DNA from: Chitinophagaceae bacterium
Lineage (GTDB): Bacteria; Bacteroidota; Bacteroidia; Chitinophagales; Chitinophagaceae
Reading direction: 5' to 3'
NCBI GenBank assembly: GCA_025360525.1
Contig: JANYCA010000137.1
Location: forward strand, 1-64,000
DNA length: 64,000 nt
In this document: positions 18,599-28,800 of the stretch, in pieces
How the letters are laid out: every line of letters begins with the position of its first letter
Numbering within the stretch: the stretch's first letter is position 1
The notes under the pieces: generated by a model
Database searches by the model: none
What the model was told of the DNA's origin: nothing
What the model saw: only the letters and a program-made list of their open reading frames with translations
Translations under genes and position numbers: made by a program

Positions 18599-19312
18599 TT
18601 ATTTTCCGGGCATTGATGGTCTTACTTCTATCTTACTAGGTAAAGTTCTAGGATTCATATTCAACAGATCTGACACCATCAGACCGATATCTTCCGGCTG
18701 TATTTTCCAGGCATCAGCATCGGTGGGAACATGGTTACCGAAATGGGTGGCCACAGAACCGGGCATGATGGTAGTAACCTTAATACCGTATTGCCTTAGA
18801 TCGAGCATTATAGCCTGCGAAAATCCTACCAGTCCAAATTTACTGGCATTATACCCCGATGCAGTTGCAAAAAAGTTGGTACCTGCAAGGCTGGAAATGG
18901 TGATAATATACCCCTTGCTTTGTTTCAACGCATCGAGGCTTGCTTTTACACTGTTGAACACGCCGGTAAGATTGGTATCAATCATTTCCTTCCAAGCTTG
19001 TTCCGTAAGCGTTTCAATTGATGCAAAATGACCTACGCCTGCGTTGGCCACCAACACATCGAGGCCACCAAAATGAGCTATTGTTGCCTTTACAGCTGCT
19101 GCTTCTGATGCAAGTGAACTCACATCCGATTGCAGCGCCAATACTCTGGTAGCATCATTCGTTAGGGATTTAGCAGCCTCTTGTGCTGCCTCCAACGTAC
19201 GGCTGGTAATGGCTACACGCATACCGCTATCTATTAATTTTTTTGCAATGCCATATCCAATGCCTTTGCTTCCGCCGGTTATGTAGGCAACTTTGTTGTT
19301 CAGATTATTCAT
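18599..19312 (-). CDS. SDR family NAD(P)-dependent oxidoreductase
   Basis: A 237-aa classical short-chain dehydrogenase/reductase. The Rossmann motif ITGGSKGIGYGIA is at 11-23, and NAG at 90-92. The catalytic set is Asn114, Ser140/141 in ITISSLAG, Tyr154 and Lys158 in YNASK. The Arg in SRTL after the second strand favours NADP(H). The fold is closest to 3-oxoacyl-ACP reductase-like SDRs, but without biosynthetic neighbours the substrate cannot be told. The gene is monocistronic with its own terminator; 252 bp of AT-rich sequence separates it from the divergent DUF1345 gene. Confidence 0.92.
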   Translation of the reverse strand: MNNLNNKVAYITGGSKGIGYGIAKKLIDSGMRVAITSRTLEAAQEAAKSLTNDATRVLALQSDVSSLASEAAAVKATIAHFGGLDVLVANAGVGHFASIETLTEQAWKEMIDTNLTGVFNSVKASLDALKQSKGYIITISSLAGTNFFATASGYNASKFGLVGFSQAIMLDLRQYGIKVTTIMPGSVATHFGNHVPTDADAWKIQPEDIGLMVSDLLNMNPRTLPSKIEVRPSMPGK

Positions 19313-19564
19313 GATAAAAAAATTTGAGTGAAAGATTTATTTAAAGCGGGAAACACCGCCATTTATATAAAACGCAAGGTAAACCAATCTGGTAATTATT
19401 GCAGCGTACATGTGACATGATTTTTCGCTGCTTTTTCTGTTTTTTTATTGGTGGATTAATCAGCGAAAAAACAAACGTGTAGAAGCCGGTCAACTTAACT
19501 GTAACCAATAAAAAGTTGGTGCAAATTTTTATTTGTATGTACCTTACCCAAAATAGTAAAGCAC

Positions 19565-20254
19565 ATGACACCAAACCCTACCAGTAAAAAAAATAGCAAT
19601 GTTATTTTGAATATGCACCCGCTGCAACGGATATTGTTGAGCATTGGCCTGGCACTAGTGGTTTTCTTTTTCATCCGCAACAGTCAGCTGGATGCTGTAT
19701 TGATATCTACCATACTTTGGGAAGTATTTGCTGTTTCGTTTATTATTACCAGCTGGATTATTTTTTTTAAACTACCGGTTGCAGAAATTGAAATGAGGGC
19801 CAATAAAGAAGACGGCAGCAGATTTTTTGTTTTGGTGAGTATCTTAATTAGTTCCTTCGCCAGTATGATTATCGTTTTACTCCTGATGATTTCCAAAGAT
19901 AAATTACCCGGCCACGAAGCTATTACCGTAATTGTTACAGTGATAGGTATGATGACGAGTTGGGTGATGGTGCACACCATCTTTACCTTGCATTACGCCC
20001 ATTTATATTATTTTAACGACATGGATGATACAACAGTTGGTAACCCACTCGATTTCCCAGGCAATGCAAAACCAGACTATCTTGACTTCGCCTATTTTGC
20101 TTTTGTAATTGGCATGACATTCCAAGTTTCGGATGTAGAAATACCTTCACGTACCATTCGCCGCACTGCACTGGCACATAGTTTATTATCCTTTGCACTC
20201 AACACATTTGTGGTAGCACTCACCATTAATTTAATTGCCGGGTTAAAGCATTAA
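19565..20254 (+). CDS. DUF1345 family membrane protein
   Basis: A 229-aa integral membrane protein with five or six spans, recognised as DUF1345 by WVMVHTIFTLHYAHLYYF, the LDFPGNAKPDYLDFAYFAFVIGMTFQVSDV region and the final FALNTFVVALTINLIAGL. The family is widespread and has no established function. It converges with the ABC gene at 20342. No operon partner is seen. A later in-frame ATG (MHPLQRI, residue 17) could be the true start. Confidence 0.85.
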   Translation: MTPNPTSKKNSNVILNMHPLQRILLSIGLALVVFFFIRNSQLDAVLISTILWEVFAVSFIITSWIIFFKLPVAEIEMRANKEDGSRFFVLVSILISSFASMIIVLLLMISKDKLPGHEAITVIVTVIGMMTSWVMVHTIFTLHYAHLYYFNDMDDTTVGNPLDFPGNAKPDYLDFAYFAFVIGMTFQVSDVEIPSRTIRRTALAHSLLSFALNTFVVALTINLIAGLKH

Positions 20255-20297
20255 ACTCATCACACACAATATTTTTACATTATTGTAATCCCTAATT

Positions 20298-20334
20298 TTA
20301 TCGTCCGGCATTTAAAAAAATGCCTGATGATAAA
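20298..20334. terminator. Possible bidirectional hairpin between convergent genes
   Basis: GGCATTT (20307-20313) and AAATGCC (20318-20324) form a 7-bp stem with an A4 loop. Outer TTTATC (20297-20302) and GATAAA (20328-20333) can extend it after small internal loops. It lies between the DUF1345 gene and the convergent ABC gene. There is no long U tract in either direction, so termination is only plausible. Confidence 0.45.
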
Positions 20335-20341
20335 AAGACTT

Positions 20342-21583
20342 CTATCTTACTACACCAATAGAACCAAGCTTCGTTGGAAGCAGTTCAAATATTTTGGCGG
20401 GCAATAAACCCGTTTCCTCTCTATGAGAAACATAGATAATTGCTGTACTTGTTTCTGTCGAAATTTTATTGACAAGGTCTATAAACAGCAGCGCATTTTC
20501 ATCATCCAATCCTGCGGTGGGTTCATCCAGAATGAGCAGGGGCGGATGCTTTACCATGGCCCTTGCAATTAATAACATCCGTTGCTGAGTCAATGACAAC
20601 AATCGGAATGGCTGCTTTCTTATATCATAAAGTCCGAGCAACAAGAGCCATTGTGCGGCTAATTTTATTTGTTGCCCGGATGGCAATATGTATAAGCCAA
20701 TGGAATCAACATAACCAGACAACAACATCCGTTCTACAGAATCCATTCTTGGAAACTCACCAACGACGGACGGGGTAAAATAACCGATATGCTGTTTGAT
20801 ATCCCAAACGGTTTCGCCAGTTCCTTTTTTTTTGCCAAAGAGGTACAAACGCTGCCCATAGCCTTTGGAGCTATCGCCAATTATCATGGATAGCAAGGTG
20901 GTTTTTCCAGAGCCGTTGGGCCCGGTAAGCTGCCAAAATTCCCCCTGCTTTATTTCCCAATAAATATTTTGCAGTATCGGCCGTTCATTAAATTGAATGG
21001 AGATGTTCTCCATTTTTACCAAAGTATTCTCCAGTGTAGCAGGAGTTTTAAGTGGAAGAGGGATAGCGCCTGTTAAATGAATTTGTTTGCCGGAAGATTG
21101 CATAAAATCGATTCTCGTTTGTTGCGCTATAACGGATCCGTTTTGAACGGTATAAACGGTATCAATAAAAGGCAAACAATCAATTTTGCGATATAGCAAT
21201 TGAATAATCAAGGTGTCGGCAGCTGCCTTACTTAGTGCGGAAACAATGGTTTGCTGTCCGGCAACATCCAGGCTCTCAAAAACATTGTCCACAATGATGT
21301 ATGCATGATCTTCAGAAAGAATATGCTGCAGCAAAGCCCTGCGTTGTTCGCCACTGGATGATGAAGCAAATGATTGGTTGTTATTGGTTGGCACTTCAAA
21401 ATGGCCATGCAATACTTCTTCTTTCACCAAGTGCCGGATGGCGATGGCGGAAAACAGGGCACCTCTCTTCGTTTCAAGACCATTGGCAAATAAAAAATTA
21501 TTACCTGCCATGATGTCTTCTACCAGTTTGCCTGTGTTTTCATCGGCTGACAGATAAATGGCAAAATGTTTTAAGGATTGCAT
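20342..21583 (-). CDS. Tandem ABC ATPase of the ModF/PhrA type with degenerate first half
   Basis: A 413-aa soluble protein built of two ABC ATPase halves, like ModF/PhrA (molybdate-linked or photorepair-associated, function not well settled). The second half is canonical: Walker A GPNGSGKTT (221-229), an SLTQQRMLLIARA signature-like stretch, and Walker B LLILDEPTAGLDD with DEPT at 353-356. The first half keeps a signature-like SSSGEQRRALL and a Walker B remnant YIIVDNVFESLD, but no Walker A is found in its N-terminal 60 residues (AGNNFLFANG lies near the expected place). The first half probably does not hydrolyse ATP. No permease gene is nearby. Confidence 0.82.
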   Translation of the reverse strand: MQSLKHFAIYLSADENTGKLVEDIMAGNNFLFANGLETKRGALFSAIAIRHLVKEEVLHGHFEVPTNNNQSFASSSSGEQRRALLQHILSEDHAYIIVDNVFESLDVAGQQTIVSALSKAAADTLIIQLLYRKIDCLPFIDTVYTVQNGSVIAQQTRIDFMQSSGKQIHLTGAIPLPLKTPATLENTLVKMENISIQFNERPILQNIYWEIKQGEFWQLTGPNGSGKTTLLSMIIGDSSKGYGQRLYLFGKKKGTGETVWDIKQHIGYFTPSVVGEFPRMDSVERMLLSGYVDSIGLYILPSGQQIKLAAQWLLLLGLYDIRKQPFRLLSLTQQRMLLIARAMVKHPPLLILDEPTAGLDDENALLFIDLVNKISTETSTAIIYVSHREETGLLPAKIFELLPTKLGSIGVVR

Positions 21584-22123
21584 AATTTATCGAAAGTAAA
21601 GTACTACATGTTACTAATTCCAATTTATAAGGAGAATCTTTATAAAGCTGGCGTTTTTAAATAAAAAACTTGGAGCCCTAATACACTATCGAGGATAGTT
21701 TAGGAAAAAGAATCTGAGACCAAGGGATTAAAAAAGAGGTATTACTAGTTTTATTATTAAAACTTTTAAACACTTTATGGTAAATCTCAAATAACAAATT
21801 CGGTGGCATAGTATTTGTTAAAAGTTTGTTTTTACTTTAAAGATGCTTTCAATTACTGAAATTAATCGATCACGGTAAAAAAGTAATATTAATCCTACCT
21901 ATTTAAGAATCTACAAATCTAAACTTCACCTTTTTTTTCACCCAACACACCTATGTAATTTTATTATATAAGGGTACTTTTTAACAGCTATTTCAACTAG
22001 CATATATTTGAATATACGCAAGCGAAACAAGATAAATCCTTACAAATAAGCTAATAAAAATAAACACACAGGTTAACGATACTTTTCAACCTCATTTTTA
22101 AAAAAATCTCTAACAGAAAACAA
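21584..22123 (+). promoter_or_regulatory. Upstream region of beta-helix gene 1
   Basis: A 540-bp AT-rich divergent intergenic region. Apart from the sigma-54-like element at 21804-21817 and an adenine/thymine-rich leader of about 300 nt, I see nothing gene-like. The leader has only faint similarity to those of the two downstream paralogs. Confidence 0.5.
21804..21817 (+). promoter_or_regulatory. Sigma-54-like -24/-12 element, beta-helix gene 1
   Basis: TGGCATAGTATTTG fits the sigma-54 pattern TGGCAY-N5-TTG with GG and TG in the right spacing; the base after TTG is T instead of C. The same 14 bases occur before the two paralogous genes. It lies 306 nt before the ATG at 22124. RpoN use is inference. 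Confidence 0.55.
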
Positions 22124-25100
22124 ATGAAACAAACCAATTTTAGTCTTCTTAGAAGATTTACAAAACTCCCCGTTAGAAAGAACTTCCTTTTTGTATTTTT
22201 ATTATTGATTACCTCAACAATACATGCAAAAACGTATTATGTTTCCGCAACGGGCAATGACACCAATGATGGATTAACTGCTGCAACTTCCTGGCAAACA
22301 ATTGGAAAAATAAACAGCTTCAATTTTAAACGAAACGATATTATATTATTTAAACGGGGAGACACTTTTTATGGAGGAATTGTTGTAAAAGGTGACAACT
22401 TAAACTTTGGAGCATACGGTAGCGGTCCAAAGCCCGTAATTACGGGACTTTCAACAGTTACCGGTTGGGTGGATTTAGGCGATAACATCTGGGAAGCCCC
22501 TGATGCCAATGCGAAAAAAAGAGTTAATCTAGTGTTGGTTAATGGAAAAATACAGCAGGTGGGAAGATATCCAAATCGAGAAGCTCCTAATGACGGATAT
22601 ATTACCTATACTGCGGCATCAACCACTTCAATTACAGTGCCTACCCTTCCTTTAAACGTAAACTGGACGGATGCCGAGGTTGCCATCAGGCATAACCGCT
22701 GGGATATTACCAAACAAAAAATTAAACGACATTCCGGAAATGTGTTGTCATTTTTTGCAGCAGAAGAAGAACGGCCCCGGGTGAATTACGGTTTCTTTTT
22801 TCAACGGGATTCAAGAACACTGGATAAAGACGGTGAATGGTGGCATAATGAAAGGGACAAGAAATTAAGAATGTATTTTAGTTCCAACAACCCTAATTCA
22901 TTTAATATACAAATTGCCACAATTGATACGCTGTTTAAAAATCGACATTTTAATAATGTAACTATCTACGATTTAGCTTTTAACGGGTCTGGCAAACGGG
23001 GAATTTGGTCGAATGGAGGTACTGGAATCAGTATTAGAAATTGTGATGTTACTAATAGTGGGGCTGAAGCGATTACCTGTTTGTATTCTCTTAATGTTAC
23101 CATCGATAATTGCACAGCAACAAACAGTTTGGGCTCAGGCATTCGGGTTATGAATAAAGATAAAAAAAAGGCTAATGCTGAAATTACAAATTGTAAGGTA
23201 ACCAACACAGCATATATAGCCGGGATGGAAACAAGTGGTGATTTTAATTCTGGTGCTGGAATTGCTTGCGAAAAAGGTGATGGAATAACTATACACAATA
23301 ACACTGTTACAAATTCTGGCTATGTTGGTATTTCCTGGCAGGGCGATAACGTGAGTATAAAGTATAATTTTATAAATACTTTTTGCACACTGAGAGATGA
23401 TGGGGGAGGAATTTATACTGTTGAGAATCTAGGAAGTGATTTGCCTAAGCGTACCAATAGAAAAATTATTGGAAATATAGTCATAAATGGCCCTGGTAAT
23501 AACAATGGCACTAATAATCCTAAAGGTAGCAGCGCAAAAGGACTTTATTTTGATTTAGGAACAAGATCTGTTTTAGCAGATTCAAACACAGTGTCCAATG
23601 TAATTGGAGGTGGGTTTCACGGTAATAATAACGCCAGTCTAACAATAACCAACAACGTTTTCTTCAACACCAATGGATTTTCATCGCAAAGATTTGCAGA
23701 TGCTCAACCTGTAAGGAATATGACTGTTACAAACAACATTTTCTATCCCTACAGGTTCGAGTACAGAAACCTGGGTATCAATTCGCCGGCTATTTCAAAA
23801 GAAGCAGATATCCGTGCTATGGGGCTCATTGACAATAATTATTATTGTTTAAGAAACGGGATTGATACATCTCTGCTAACGGTTACAACAAAAGCAGATG
23901 GTACAGGGTATCTTGAAAATTCCTTTACATTTCCTCTTCTAAATAGCACTTTTAGAATTGAAAGAAATTCAACCGAAGTTGTAAATACCGGAAGATTGGA
24001 ATACAATGCAGGTAATTCCCCCAAGGTGGTGACCTTTTCTGGTTTAAGTAAAAAAGACGTGTTTGGAAAAGTATACAATGAATCTGTTACACTTTCACCA
24101 TGGACAAGTATTGTACTTATTCCTAATGGAAATGCGCCGTCGGCAAACAAAGCCCCCGTTGCAAATGCTGGTAGTAATCAAACTATTTTATTACCTACAA
24201 ATACAGTCACGTTAACTGGCGAGGGCACAGATTCCGATGGTACTATTTCAAAATATAGCTGGACCAAAATCTCTGGTCCGCAGGTTGGTTCTATCATATC
24301 GCCACTCAGTTCAACTACCGTATTAGATGACCTAATAGCGGGAGTTTACAAATATGAATTAGTGGTTACAGATAATGATGGCGCCACTGGAAAAGATACT
24401 ATTCAGGTCAAGGTGAATTTAAATCTTCTTCCTGCTGTTAATCCTGCAAATACCGTAAACGGCTTAGACTATAAATATTATCAGGGTTCATGGCTTGCTT
24501 TGCCTCCCTTCTCAACACTTACTGCCAATGGAAGTGGTACTGTATCAAACTTTGATATTAGCCCTGCGAAAATTCGCACGGGATTTGGATTTAGCTTCAC
24601 CGGATTTATAAATGTACCCGTAGATGGCTTTTATACATTTTATACTACTTCAGATGATGGAAGCAAATTATTTATAGACAATGTTTTAACGGTATCTAAT
24701 GATGGCGTGCATGGTATAACTGAAAAATCCGGAGTTATTGGCCTAATGGCGGGCAAACATGCTATCACTGGTTTATATTTTCAAAGAGGAAGAGGAAGTC
24801 GCTTTATTGTTAGTTATGAAAGTGATGGTATTTCAAAAACAGTGGTTCCTCCATCGGAATTGTACAGGATAAATATTCCAACTTCCTCAAGAGCAGCCAG
24901 TACAAGTAGTCGAGCTGCAGTTGGGCTGGCACAAAATATTGATATTAATAATGCTAACAATACATTAAAAATCAACATTTCTCCTAATCCTTTTAATTCA
25001 ACTTTCGATTTATTTGTTCAAGGAAAAAGTGCCGAAAAGATATCGATCTCGGCTTTGGATGTTTATGGAAAAACAATTTTTAGAACTGAGGGTGTTGCCA

Positions 25101-25201
25101 ATAGACATTATTTGTTGGGAAGTAATTTTCCGGGTGGCATCTACATAATAAAAGTAATCCAGGGAAATAATGTTCAAACACTTAAAGCGGTGAAACAATA
25201 A
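22124..25201 (+). CDS. Secreted parallel beta-helix protein with PKD-like and PA14 domains, T9SS (paralog 1)
   Basis: A 1025-aa secreted protein. The signal peptide ends at TIHA near residue 36. It is followed by a DUF1565-like opening (KTYYVSATGNDTNDG, then SWQTIGKINSF) and a right-handed parallel beta-helix to about residue 620 with many N-N-x-V/I-T-N turns. A PKD/REJ-like Ig domain (about 675-765; ANAGSNQTILLP, SDGTISKYSW, VTDNDGATGKDTI) and a PA14 domain (about 780-920; VDGFYTFYTTSDDGSKLFID) follow, then a T9SS type A sorting domain ending VQTLKAVKQ. Helix and PA14 suggest polysaccharide binding or lysis, but no catalytic residues could be assigned. It is the most divergent of three tandem paralogs. 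Confidence 0.87.
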   Translation: MKQTNFSLLRRFTKLPVRKNFLFVFLLLITSTIHAKTYYVSATGNDTNDGLTAATSWQTIGKINSFNFKRNDIILFKRGDTFYGGIVVKGDNLNFGAYGSGPKPVITGLSTVTGWVDLGDNIWEAPDANAKKRVNLVLVNGKIQQVGRYPNREAPNDGYITYTAASTTSITVPTLPLNVNWTDAEVAIRHNRWDITKQKIKRHSGNVLSFFAAEEERPRVNYGFFFQRDSRTLDKDGEWWHNERDKKLRMYFSSNNPNSFNIQIATIDTLFKNRHFNNVTIYDLAFNGSGKRGIWSNGGTGISIRNCDVTNSGAEAITCLYSLNVTIDNCTATNSLGSGIRVMNKDKKKANAEITNCKVTNTAYIAGMETSGDFNSGAGIACEKGDGITIHNNTVTNSGYVGISWQGDNVSIKYNFINTFCTLRDDGGGIYTVENLGSDLPKRTNRKIIGNIVINGPGNNNGTNNPKGSSAKGLYFDLGTRSVLADSNTVSNVIGGGFHGNNNASLTITNNVFFNTNGFSSQRFADAQPVRNMTVTNNIFYPYRFEYRNLGINSPAISKEADIRAMGLIDNNYYCLRNGIDTSLLTVTTKADGTGYLENSFTFPLLNSTFRIERNSTEVVNTGRLEYNAGNSPKVVTFSGLSKKDVFGKVYNESVTLSPWTSIVLIPNGNAPSANKAPVANAGSNQTILLPTNTVTLTGEGTDSDGTISKYSWTKISGPQVGSIISPLSSTTVLDDLIAGVYKYELVVTDNDGATGKDTIQVKVNLNLLPAVNPANTVNGLDYKYYQGSWLALPPFSTLTANGSGTVSNFDISPAKIRTGFGFSFTGFINVPVDGFYTFYTTSDDGSKLFIDNVLTVSNDGVHGITEKSGVIGLMAGKHAITGLYFQRGRGSRFIVSYESDGISKTVVPPSELYRINIPTSSRAASTSSRAAVGLAQNIDINNANNTLKINISPNPFNSTFDLFVQGKSAEKISISALDVYGKTIFRTEGVANRHYLLGSNFPGGIYIIKVIQGNNVQTLKAVKQ

Positions 25202-25235
25202 AGTCAGCATTTATATTTTTCTTCTACTGTATTTC

Positions 25236-25273
25236 AAGCGGCTGTATTTTAAATATGATACAGCCGCTTTTTG
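25236..25273 (+). terminator. Terminator of beta-helix gene 1
   Basis: A 12-bp perfect stem, AAGCGGCTGTAT (25236-25247) and ATACAGCCGCTT (25258-25269), with a 10-nt loop and a T-rich tail. It starts 35 bp after the stop codon. Confidence 0.88.
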
Positions 25274-25843
25274 TTGTATTAAATTTATTCTACGTATCGA
25301 AATTTAGAATTGCTTAATTCATTCCCAAGCGCATAATATCCTTTTTTGGCATTATTTGCTATAAAATTTTACCAAACACTTTTGCCTCCACCCTCATTTT
25401 GCTTTTTAATAAAGAACAGAAATATTAACAAGGAAATTTTTAAGGCTCCATTATGTACTGGGGAATATTTTATGCATTTTTGATAGCATATGTCCCGATG
25501 TTAATTATTATTGGGACTTATTAACAAATTTTCCGCTTGGCATAGTATTTGACATTTGGTGATCCGTTACCTTGAATTTGCGGTTCACGCTTTAAATCAA
25601 AGAAGTATAAAATTTAATCCATCTCTTGAAAAGCACGTTTCCCTAATTTGATTTAATAACCTCACAATATTTAAAGCATTCAATAACAGGCTTTTATTAG
25701 TCGTAATAATAATATAACGGAGCTTGCTATGCGCAAAATTTTTTTGCATTTTTTAATTATTTTATTGAAAAAAACTTAAATAAAAATTAAAAGGTAGGCA
25801 TCTACAACAATTTTTTTAAAACGCACACTCAAAAACTAAACCA
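25274..25843 (+). promoter_or_regulatory. Upstream region of beta-helix gene 2
   Basis: No gene is seen. From about 25460 the sequence resembles the region before gene 3: GGGGAATATTTT, then GGGACTTATTAACAAATT, the sigma-54-like element, and a leader sharing CTTGAAAAGCACG and CTAATTTGATTTAA. The shared block covers about 200 nt, so the whole control region, not only the gene, was duplicated. Confidence 0.6.
25538..25551 (+). promoter_or_regulatory. Sigma-54-like -24/-12 element, beta-helix gene 2
   Basis: TGGCATAGTATTTG, identical to the elements of paralogs 1 and 3, lies 292 nt before the ATG at 25844. It is preceded by GGGACTTATTAACAAATT, also present before gene 3. Confidence 0.58.
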
Positions 25844-28800
25844 ATGATCCAATTCCAAAAAAACCATTTAAAAAAAACACATTTTACAATCAGAAAAAAT
25901 GTACTCATTGTAGTATTTTTATTGATCTGTATCACTATGCAGGCTAAAACCTATTATGTTTCTGCAAACGGCAATAATTCAAATACAGGCTTAACCGAAG
26001 CCACGTCCTGGCAAACGATATCCAAAATAAACAGTTTTAATTTTGCAGCAAATGATGTGATATTATTTAAACGGGGAGATATTTTTTATGGCGGTATAAC
26101 AATAAGGCAACATAACCTTACCTATGGAGCATTCGGCACAGGAGCTAAGCCAATAATTTCTGGCCTTTCAACAATCACGGGCTGGGTAAATAAAGGTGGC
26201 AACATTTGGGAAGCACCAACCACTGGTGTAAAAGCTACCAATAACCTGGTTTTGAGGAACGGTAAAATTCAGCAAATAGGCAGATATCCAAATGCAGATG
26301 CAGCAAATAAAGGGTATCTAGTTTACACTGCAGCTACAACTTCTTCTATTACCGGACCGGCAAACTCATCTGTTACAAATTGGACAGGCGCTGAGGTTGC
26401 CATAAGAATAGCTAGGTGGGAAATTTTAAGAAAAAAAGTCACGGCCCATTCTGCAGGTGTAGTAAATTTTGCAGCAGCGACAACTGCCCCAAGGTTAAAT
26501 TACGGCTACTTTTTTCAAAGAGACCCGAGAACTCTTGACCAGGACGGCGAATGGTGGCAAGACGGCACCAATAATAAAATTAGGATGTATTTTGGTAACA
26601 ATAATCCGTCCGCATACACGATACAGGCCTCTACAGTTGATATATTAATCAGTAACTCGGTGGGGTATTACCGGAATGTATATTTAGACAATTTATCTTT
26701 TATTGGTGCAGGAACAAAGGCAATATATTTACTATCAGGTGAAAATCACACAGTTACTAATTGCGACGTAATCAACAGCGGAGCAGAAGCAATTAGTATA
26801 TGGTCTGGTACGAATGTTAAAGTTGATAACTGTACTACTAAAAATAGTCTGGGATCCGGAATACAGGTTAGCAATAATACCAACAAAATACTTTCCTCCA
26901 TTACAAATTGTACGGTCGATAGTACAGCATTAATTGCGGGGATGGAAACAAGCAATCAATCCAATGGCGGAGAGGGTATTTTAAACAGGGGTGCTAATAA
27001 TATTTATGTAACCTATTGCAAAGTCTTAAGCAGTGGATATGTTGGTATTGGATGGTTTGGAAACGATGCGTACATAAAATATAATTTAGTAGACACTTAC
27101 TGTAAAGTAAGAGACGATGGAGCCGGTATCTACACGGCAGAAACGATGGATACGGCTTTGTACCAAACAAGGTACAATCGTAATGTGGTTAGCAATATTG
27201 TACTTAATGGCATAGGACAAGGCAAGGGAACAAGCGCTCCGGATGTGGCAAACTCAGTTAATGGTATTTATGTAGATGACGGGGCTGCCGATGTATTATT
27301 GGATTCAAATACTGTTGCCTACATTCCAAAGGGTGGATTTCACGGAAATAATAACCGCCGAATTTCAATTACCAACAATACGACATTTAATACAGGTTAT
27401 GGTTTTTCTACTCAAAGACTCAAAAATGGCAAAACTGTTATTGGGATGCGGATAACAAAAAATATCTTCTACCCTTACCGTTTCCAATATAGAAATCTTG
27501 CCCGAGACAACCCGAATCTTACGGTTAATCAGACAATCGCACAATTAGGCATACTGGATAGTAATTATTATTCATTAACCCCAGGTACAGATACATCCAT
27601 TATAGCGGTTACCACACTTTATAATGGCACAGGATATATTGATGATTTTTTGGCTTTCAATACCATGAAAACTACATTTGGAATTGAGACAAAATCAATC
27701 AATGTACCCAACACCGGCTCGCTGGAATACAATGCAAGCAGTACACCTAGCGTTGTTTCATTTTCTGGACAAAGCAAAAAAGATGTTTATGGTAATGTTT
27801 ATAATAATTCTGTTACAATACCTGCATGGAGCAGCAAGGTGCTTATTCCAAATGGAACTGCAACTACCTCAAACAAGGCTCCGATTGCCAACGCCGGAAC
27901 CAGTAAGGTAATAACTTTACCAACAAACAGCGTTTCCATATCCGGCACAGGAACAGATGTTGATGGAACAATTGAGAGCTATGCATGGTCAAAAATATCA
28001 GGACCATCCGTAGGAAATATTGTATCGATTGCTTCCGCAACTACTACTGCCAATAGTTTAACTGCCGGCGTTTATAAATATGAATTACTTGTAACTGACA
28101 ATGCAGGGGCTATTGGAAGGGATACCGTACAGGTAACTGTAAACTCACTTACGAGCACATTATTAAAGGTATCAGCTGCAGAGTCTGCGGTAAATTGCTC
28201 CAGCATTACTTCAACTGTAACTGTATCATCAAACGGCGGAACAAGCCCATATACAGGTACTGGTAGTTTTAAAACCAATGCAGGCAAAGGAACATTAAAA
28301 ATTTCCTTCCCAACCAGTGTTTCAACTACAAAAACAACCATTTATTTTAGCGTTGGTAACATTGTTGCCGGTAAAACCTATGTATTAAGATTTAGTACTT
28401 TAGGCTCCAACGATAATATACCAATGGATATTACACTCAAAAAGTACGTATCACCTTTTACCCTTCTTGCAACCTCTAAAACCACAAGTTTTGGAACATC
28501 AATCAAACAACACGAAATTATTTTTACGACTACAATTTCAGATGCAAATGCAAGAATTGATTTGTGGCTAAACCAGAATGCAGGCATTACCTACCTGGAT
28601 AATATTGCCTTTTTTGAAGCATCTCCGGCGGGAGACCTCATCAGCAATAACATAATTACCAAAGGGCAATTTGAGGCAGATATTAGCGCTATTCGCTTTT
28701 GGAGTTCGAACAGTAACCAACTTGTGCAATGGGATAATAACGGTAAAATTGGTAACACTAATTATTATTCGGTTACTGATGCGTCTGGTAACATATCTAC

